Position numbers and translations under genes: made by a program | The notes under the pieces: model-generated | Told to the model about the DNA's origin: nothing | Seen by the model: the letters and a program-made list of their open reading frames with translations, nothing else | Databases searched by the model: none | Shown: positions 58,701-64,000 of the stretch, in pieces | Numbering within the stretch: position 1 is the first letter of the stretch | How the letters are laid out: every line of letters begins with the position of its first letter | Assembly (NCBI GenBank): GCA_030268105.1 | Contig: BSDZ01000119.1 | Span: 763,001-827,000 of the forward strand | Length of the DNA stretch: 64,000 bases | Direction: 5' to 3' | Origin: Volvox africanus | Lineage: Eukaryota; Chlorophyta; Chlorophyceae; Chlamydomonadales; Volvocaceae

Positions 58701-59405
58701 ACAGCAAAATTAACCATAGGCACCGCCTCAGCTTCGCCCTCCTTTGGTGTGACATGTTTGAACGACAGGAAAGGTACCTTAATCGACAGAGTACCCTTGC
58801 ACATATGCAGGGTTGCGGTCTCCATGTCGATGCGCGCGCGGTACTGCCATAATGTCGAAGACCCCATTATGTACGGTGCAGTCTCTGCTAAGCCCTGCAG
58901 CACGTACGGCCGGGTCACAACACGCAAAGGGCCTATCGATAGGCTAAGGGTAATCCTGCCCACGATGGGATGCTTACCCCCGTCAGCAAGGGTAACCTGT
59001 GGACAATCAGACGACTCTGGGGTCAACCCCAGCGCATTCACCTCTGCGACAGAGATGAAGTCGTCGCTGGCACCGGTGTCAACAAGTGCCTTCAGAGTAC
59101 GGCCATTCAAACCGATCTGAACCACTGGGACACGGTTATCTACGAGCGACTGCCCAGCAGATAACGTTAGTGCACTTAGGGCGGGTCCGTAACCTACGGC
59201 ACACCCTCATCAGGAGCTTCGTACCAAACGTCAACCGAGTAGGATGTCCCTGGCCACGGAGCCAGCATACCCTCCCGATCCACACCGTTAAACAAAACGG
59301 TGCCTGGCTCGAACCGGTGGACACACCGCATACCCCTGAACGATGCCTCTGCCTTGCGCCGACAGAAAGCGGGGAGTAATACACATGCGGCGGTGCCCAG
59401 ATATT
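55740..59405 (-). pseudogene. pol: pol of copy D, truncated and with deletions
   Basis: Minus-strand pol from near its N-terminus (cut at 59405 by the E LTR) to its C-terminus. Protease and RT (DTGAS, YLDD) are open at 59125-57590. A 23-nt deletion near 57621 shifts the frame at the start of RNase H. An in-frame deletion near 57030 removes about 26 residues, including both His of the integrase zinc finger. D-D-E residues and the chromodomain remain. A small insertion near 55783 makes the end read into the LTR. Its gag, leader and 5' LTR are not in the window. Confidence 0.9.
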
Positions 59406-60229
59406 TGTTGTGCTACGGTTCATTTCCCGCCGACGCGTAGGTCGACGCGATCCTACAAGGTGAAGTGCTTTTGTGATGAACGCATTACATATGAATGAAT
59501 CTGCATGATACAAATGTATTCGCATACATTTATATATGCATCTGGCATGTTGTCATTATCCATCGCGACATCGCATCATGGCAAATCCGCCTAGCATGCA
59601 TGAATGACCGAATCATTGAAGTGCGCATTATGCTCGTGCTACGAAACGATAAGTAATATTATCTGATATAATATTACTTCATTTAAGCACACGTTGAGAG
59701 CGCCGCCCTCGTCGCGATACATGCCCTGCAACCGGATATCGTTATCCGGACCCTTGCATCATGCGAATGCCAGAAAGGCTTATACGTTGTTACGAGTAGA
59801 CATCGCCCATACGCAGTAGGGTTGTCACATCTAGGATCGGCCTCCTAATGTGAATCGTACGGCACTGCGATGCTGCGAGTATAACAGATGCGAGGACGGC
59901 TAAGCAAGATAAGACATTCGATACCGGAGAACACTTGTGTGTTCTACATTACTATTGCTATACGCTATTCTACTTAGCCCGAGCTAAGCCTGAACTTCGC
60001 TAATCACCGCCGCGTGATGATTGCTTGCTTCCGGCGCTGACGGCGATTTCGTCCATTGCATCATTCCGATCTGTAAGACCGTAAGTTATATCTCTCTTCG
60101 TCTTGAAGTCTTCCGCTGTCTCTGTTTGCTCTCGCTTGCCTTGCTGTACTTGCAAGTGCTCGCGCATCGGTGTCGATAGTCTCCAGACGTGCAGATACTT
60201 ATGAGCAAACGCGAACGAGAGGTACAACA
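59406..60229 (+). repeat. 5' LTR of copy E (824 bp)
   Basis: Starts TGTTGTGC and ends GTACAACA. The CCGGATA/TATCCGG hairpin is intact with a changed loop. The TCACATC hairpin has one end mismatch (TAATGTGA). Confidence 0.92.
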
Positions 60230-60232
60230 ATT

Positions 60233-60245
60233 TGGTATCGAGACA
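60233..60245 (+). promoter_or_regulatory. Primer binding site of copy E
   Basis: TGGTATCGAGACA, same spacing from the LTR as in B. Confidence 0.6.
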
Positions 60246-60296
60246 GGTTCGTTGCCTAACTGTCTCTCTCTGTCTAATCGGAAGTAGGTTCTTTCT

Positions 60297-60730
60297 ATGG
60301 CGAGTTCCAGCGACGAACCACGAGGACCGCTAGATACTTTTGCCGAAGACTTAGGCCGCGCCGTTTTGGACGCCGCTGCTTCCGGTTTGTAATTGTTTAA
60401 TTGCTTTTGCTTAGATTGCTGCACTTGTTGTGTAAGTGTACGCTCTGAGTCGCAGGTAATCTCAGTGCACCGGCATTGCTTGCCGCGGCGACTGAGACCG
60501 GCGTTCGTCCGGACCAGTTGGCGACTCTCATTGCCCAAACTACGGAGATCAGGACTCAGCTGGGCAATTACTTGCTGAATTTGCTGAATCTTCTCAAGAG
60601 TACTGTCGGTAGGCTCACCGAGTTGTTTTGTACTCTTGCCTTTGCGATAGAAGTCGGCTTCTATTACGCAAATCTAGGGTATCGTTTAGTGCTTCATGTC
60701 CGCGGAACACGACGATACGCAGCACACTAG
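60297..60730 (+). CDS. Leader ORF with candidate intron, copy E
   Basis: Same layout as at 6314: a 31-codon ORF from 60297, candidate intron 60389-60465 (GTAATT to ATCTCAG) and a continuation open to 60730. Compared with B, exon 1 has one synonymous change (GCC to GCT). The intron has a change (GTGTGAGTG to GTGTAAGTG), and exon 2 has several amino acid changes near its end. Coding is inferred, not shown. Confidence 0.33.
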
Positions 60731-61931
60731 CCTAGCTAGCCAACCCGATTTTGTTGTGGCTGCTAGAGCAACGGATAGAGGTCTTGAGACTGTTGGCGCG
60801 CGAGCCACTCAAGAGCCCCTTTTCCTTCAGACCCCTGCTCACTTAATTGTGCCGCATTCAGCAGTGAACACGAATATGGACAACACTGCTGGACCAAGGG
60901 TTCTGCCATTACCTCAAGCTCGAGGGCATGATGACATCCCTGAGGTGATGAGATTGTCAATTCCCGTTCCTAGGCTCAATATTTCGCTGACCGACAAGAC
61001 ACCAGGGCATAGCATAGCCGATGCAACTCGTGCGTACGTGCGTGACGCTAAAAAGTATCTCCAGGCTGTTCATGGTGGCGATAATGACGGTATCAGGTGT
61101 CTCTTCGTTGGTAACACCCTCGAGGGCTCAGCGAAGGACTGGTATCGCAATTGGACCAACGCCCGGGGCAACTATACTTTTGACGAGTTGGTCGCCGCTT
61201 TGCTCGCACGATTCGCTGCTGAGGTTCAAGCACGCGATGTGGAAGCTCGTAAGGTTTTGGCAGCCGGTAGCTACCACATGCGTCGGGATGAAAATGTACC
61301 TGCGTACCAGTCACGCTTCGAAGCACTTGTGACTCCCATTGCTGACCTCACCGAATCCGAGCGTGTCTTTTGGTTTAGGCGAGGCCTAACGAAACTTTTG
61401 GCTAAATGGTGCGCCACTGACTTGGTTGGAGCGCAGATCAAGTCGTATGACGCGTTGGTCGCTTTTGCTAAGGGCGCAGAGATACGACTCCTTGCCGGCG
61501 AGGAAGAAGTCAAGTCTGCCCCTCGTGCAAATGCCGTGCAAGTGCAGGATCCGCTTGGGGAAGCTGTAGCTCTCGACCAGGACCTCGGCGCGACCCGCCC
61601 CACGCCTACTGCCGCGACGCGACGCAGCAACCGGCAACGCCAGGCGCGCGGGGGCGCTAGCTCGGGTGTCCGTGGTACAGGAGGAGCAGGTCCGAGCTCG
61701 GACCCAGCTAGGAACAGGAAGCGTGGTGGTGCGCCGTCGTCGGCAGCCGCACAGCGTTCCGACCCCAACGCGAAGCGTACTCGTACGGACGACACATTTA
61801 TGCCAAAATGGAATTGCAATCGTTCCGAATTCGAGCGTCGAAAATTGGCCAACGTTTGTCTACGGTGTGCGGAGAACCATTCCACGAAGGATTGCCCTCT
61901 AATGCCGCCGTTTGTACCTCAGCCGAAATAG
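60696..61931 (+). CDS. gag: Gag polyprotein of chromovirus E
   Basis: Intact 411-residue Gag with the capsid-like domain and the C388-C391-H395-C400 zinc knuckle. It differs from A by several substitutions, mostly in the N-terminal 40 residues and the Arg/Gly-rich linker. It ends with UAG at 61929-61931 in frame with pol; the readthrough stem is kept, with one G-U pair. Confidence 0.92.
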   Translation: MSAEHDDTQHTSLASQPDFVVAARATDRGLETVGARATQEPLFLQTPAHLIVPHSAVNTNMDNTAGPRVLPLPQARGHDDIPEVMRLSIPVPRLNISLTDKTPGHSIADATRAYVRDAKKYLQAVHGGDNDGIRCLFVGNTLEGSAKDWYRNWTNARGNYTFDELVAALLARFAAEVQARDVEARKVLAAGSYHMRRDENVPAYQSRFEALVTPIADLTESERVFWFRRGLTKLLAKWCATDLVGAQIKSYDALVAFAKGAEIRLLAGEEEVKSAPRANAVQVQDPLGEAVALDQDLGATRPTPTAATRRSNRQRQARGGASSGVRGTGGAGPSSDPARNRKRGGAPSSAAAQRSDPNAKRTRTDDTFMPKWNCNRSEFERRKLANVCLRCAENHSTKDCPLMPPFVPQPK

Positions 61932-64000
61932 GGGCTTGCCCGGGTTCCTGTGGAGGGGGCACCACCTGGGATTTCTGAACTAACGCGTGGTCGGTGGTCA
62001 TCCTTACGGCCAGCCGTTAAGGCATTGTTGCCTTGTGTACTTGGACACATCGAGCGAGTCATTGCGCGACGCATCACGCTTGACGGACGCACGGGACTTC
62101 TCTGCTTCGACCCGTTGTGTAATTTGTTTACACCTCGCCGTCCCCTGTCGTCTATCGATCTGTCTAACCACGTGGTTTTGTTCATCCCCTCGTCTCTGCG
62201 TGAGATGTCGGAACAGTTGGCCATATACAGGAGATGTAGGCGTCAATATCCAGGCACTGCCGCATGTGTATTACTCCCTGCTTTCTGTCGGCGCAAGGCA
62301 GAGGCATCGTTAAGGGGTATGCGGCATGTCCACCGGTTCGAGCCGGGCACCGTTTTGTTTAATGGTGTGGATCGGGAGGGTACGCTGGCTCCGTGGCCAC
62401 GCCTATCCTACTCGGTTGACGTTTGGTACGAAGCTCCTGATGGGGGTGCCGTTGGTTACGGACCCGCCTTAAGTGCACTGACGTTGTCTGCTGGGCAGTC
62501 GCTCGTAGATAACCGTGTCCCTGTGGTTCAGATCGGTTTGAATGGCCGTACTCTGAAGGCACTTGTTGACACCGGTGCCAGCGACGACTTCATCTCTGTC
62601 GCAGAGGTGAACGCGCTGGGGTTGTCCCCAGAGTCGTCTGATTGTCCACAGGTTACCCTTGCTGACGGGGGTAAGCATCCCATCGTGGGCAGGATTACCC
62701 TTAGCCTATCGATAGGCCCTTTGCGTGTTGTGACCCGGCCGTACGTGCTGCAGGGCTTAGCAGAGACTGCACCGTACATAATGGGGTCGTCGACATTACG
62801 ACAGTACCGCGCGCGCATCGACATGGAGACCGCAACCCTGCATATGTGCAAGGGTACTCTGTCGATTAAGGTACCTTTCCTGTCGTTCGAACATGTCACA
62901 CCAAAGGAGGGCGAAACTGAGGCGGTGCCTATGGTTAATTTCGCTGTGACCGCAATGGCCGTGCGAATCGAACCAGAGCTAGTCGGGCGTAAGGAGGCCA
63001 TCCGTTTGTTACGGAAGGGTGCCCACGGACTGCTTTTAAGGCCGCGGGTGGGCTGTTGTGCCACCACCGCGCAGATTTCTGTGGATCCTGAGGTTGAAGC
63101 CCTACTGTCGCAGTATGAGGACGTCTTCAAAGATATCCCTGGCCTGCCACCTATGCGTCCTGTTGATCACACAATCCCTCTCATGCCTGGAGCGCAACCT
63201 GTGGCCCTGCCAATGTACAGGTTGAGTCCATTGGAGCTGGACGAGGTGAAGCGCCAGGTGACGGATTTGCTCGCGAAGGGTATGATACGCCCCAGCACAT
63301 CCCCGTATTCTGCACCGATTTTGTTTGTCGGTAAGAAGGATGGGACCTTGCGCATGTGCATTGATTACCGGGGATTAAATGCGAATACGATGAAAAATCG
63401 CTACCCTTTGCCACGCGTTGACGACCTGTTGGATAAGCTGAAGGGCTCGGCTTATTTTTCCTCAATTGACTTACAACAGGGCTACAATCAGATTCGCATC
63501 GCTGCCTCTGATATCCCGAAAACCGCTTTTCGGACGCCCTTCGGTCACTTTGAGTATACGGTCCTATCGTTTGGTTTGACTAATGCCCCTGCGACGTTTC
63601 AGGCGGTTATGGACCGAATGTTTAGGCCGTTTATCGACAGGTTCGTTGTTTGCTACCTGGATGACATCTTGGTATATTCTAAGACGCGCGAGGAGCACTT
63701 GGAGCATCTGCGGCTCGTGCTCGACGTTATGAGGCGGGAGCAATTGTTTGCTAAACGCGCCAAATGCTTTTGGGCGCAGCCTCAGGTGGAATATTTGGGT
63801 CACATTGTGTCGGCCACCGGTGTGAAGATGGACCCGCGGAAGGTCGCCGTGGTTCGCGATTGGCCCGCGCCTCAGAACCTCACGGAGCTGCGTAAGTTCC
63901 TTGGCTTGACCAATTATTTCCGAAAGTTCATTGAAAAATATTCCATCATTGCGGCCCCGCTTATTAACTTAACTCGCAAAGGCGTTTTCGTTTCGCTCGA
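61932..64000 (+). CDS. pol: Pol polyprotein of chromovirus E (partial, runs off window)
   Basis: Open frame from the gag UAG to the window end, covering the pol N-terminal part, protease (DTGAS near 62568) and RT (YLDD from 63654), ending before RNase H. I found no indel relative to A. A Thr-to-Ile change lies at the very end (LINLTR for LTNLTR). Integrase and chromodomain are outside the window. Confidence 0.9.

Larger units (their letters stand above)
59406..64000 (+). mobile_element. Chromovirus copy E, 3' part outside window, apparently intact
   Basis: 5' LTR, primer site, leader, gag and pol through the window end with no break seen. It interrupts the pol of D at 59405 (flank ATATT), so it is younger than D. 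The coordinate offset to A is constant (60630) from gag to RT, showing no indels. Confidence 0.92.

Noticed and set aside
59136..59525. 129-codon minus-strand ORF over the D-E junction
   Set aside because: It is a chance fusion of LTR E sequence (antisense) and decayed D pol in a wrong frame.

Overview
The window is eukaryotic nuclear DNA made almost entirely of repeats. I recognise no host protein-coding gene. The evidence for a eukaryote is Ty3/gypsy LTR retrotransposons of the chromovirus type (C-terminal chromodomain) and a tRNA-Glu gene with internal pol III A and B boxes and no encoded CCA. The lineage cannot be fixed from sequence alone; a green alga or another protist or fungal-like host is possible, at low confidence.

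Layout. (1) 1-12892: two head-to-tail chromoviruses on the + strand, A (its 5' end lies outside the window) and B, sharing one LTR at 5423-6246 and closed by an LTR at 12069-12892. A has open gag and pol. B has a nonsense codon in gag and a 1-nt deletion in pol. (2) 12893-13950: about 0.7 kb of unassigned sequence, then hairpin-rich DNA ending in a 128-bp foldback element that abuts the array. (3) 13951-40147: a 26.2-kb tandem array of 18 complete and one truncated unit. The basic unit is 1360 bp and a longer form with a 79-bp duplication is 1439 bp. Each unit carries one tRNA-Glu(UUC) gene on the - strand, 19 in all, with two alleles of the acceptor stem. (4) 40141-48208: a graveyard of older elements (H, G, F), including a large inverted repeat whose spacer holds a stray piece of the array unit. 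(5) 48209-59405: two head-to-tail chromoviruses on the - strand, C and the truncated D, sharing the LTR at 54857-55690. (6) 59406-64000: the 5' LTR, leader, gag and most of pol of a + strand element, E, apparently inserted into D. E is open as far as the window shows.

How the parts work together. In the retroelements gag and pol are in one frame separated by a single UAG, and a GC-rich stem begins 7 nt after it, which points to stop-codon readthrough for Gag-Pol. The leader carries a short ORF that a candidate 77-nt intron would join to a second helix-rich ORF. The LTRs contain several small hairpins, two of which show paired compensatory changes between copies. The tRNA array shows concerted evolution: blocks of units share private variants and the tRNA allele is linked to the 79-bp duplication.
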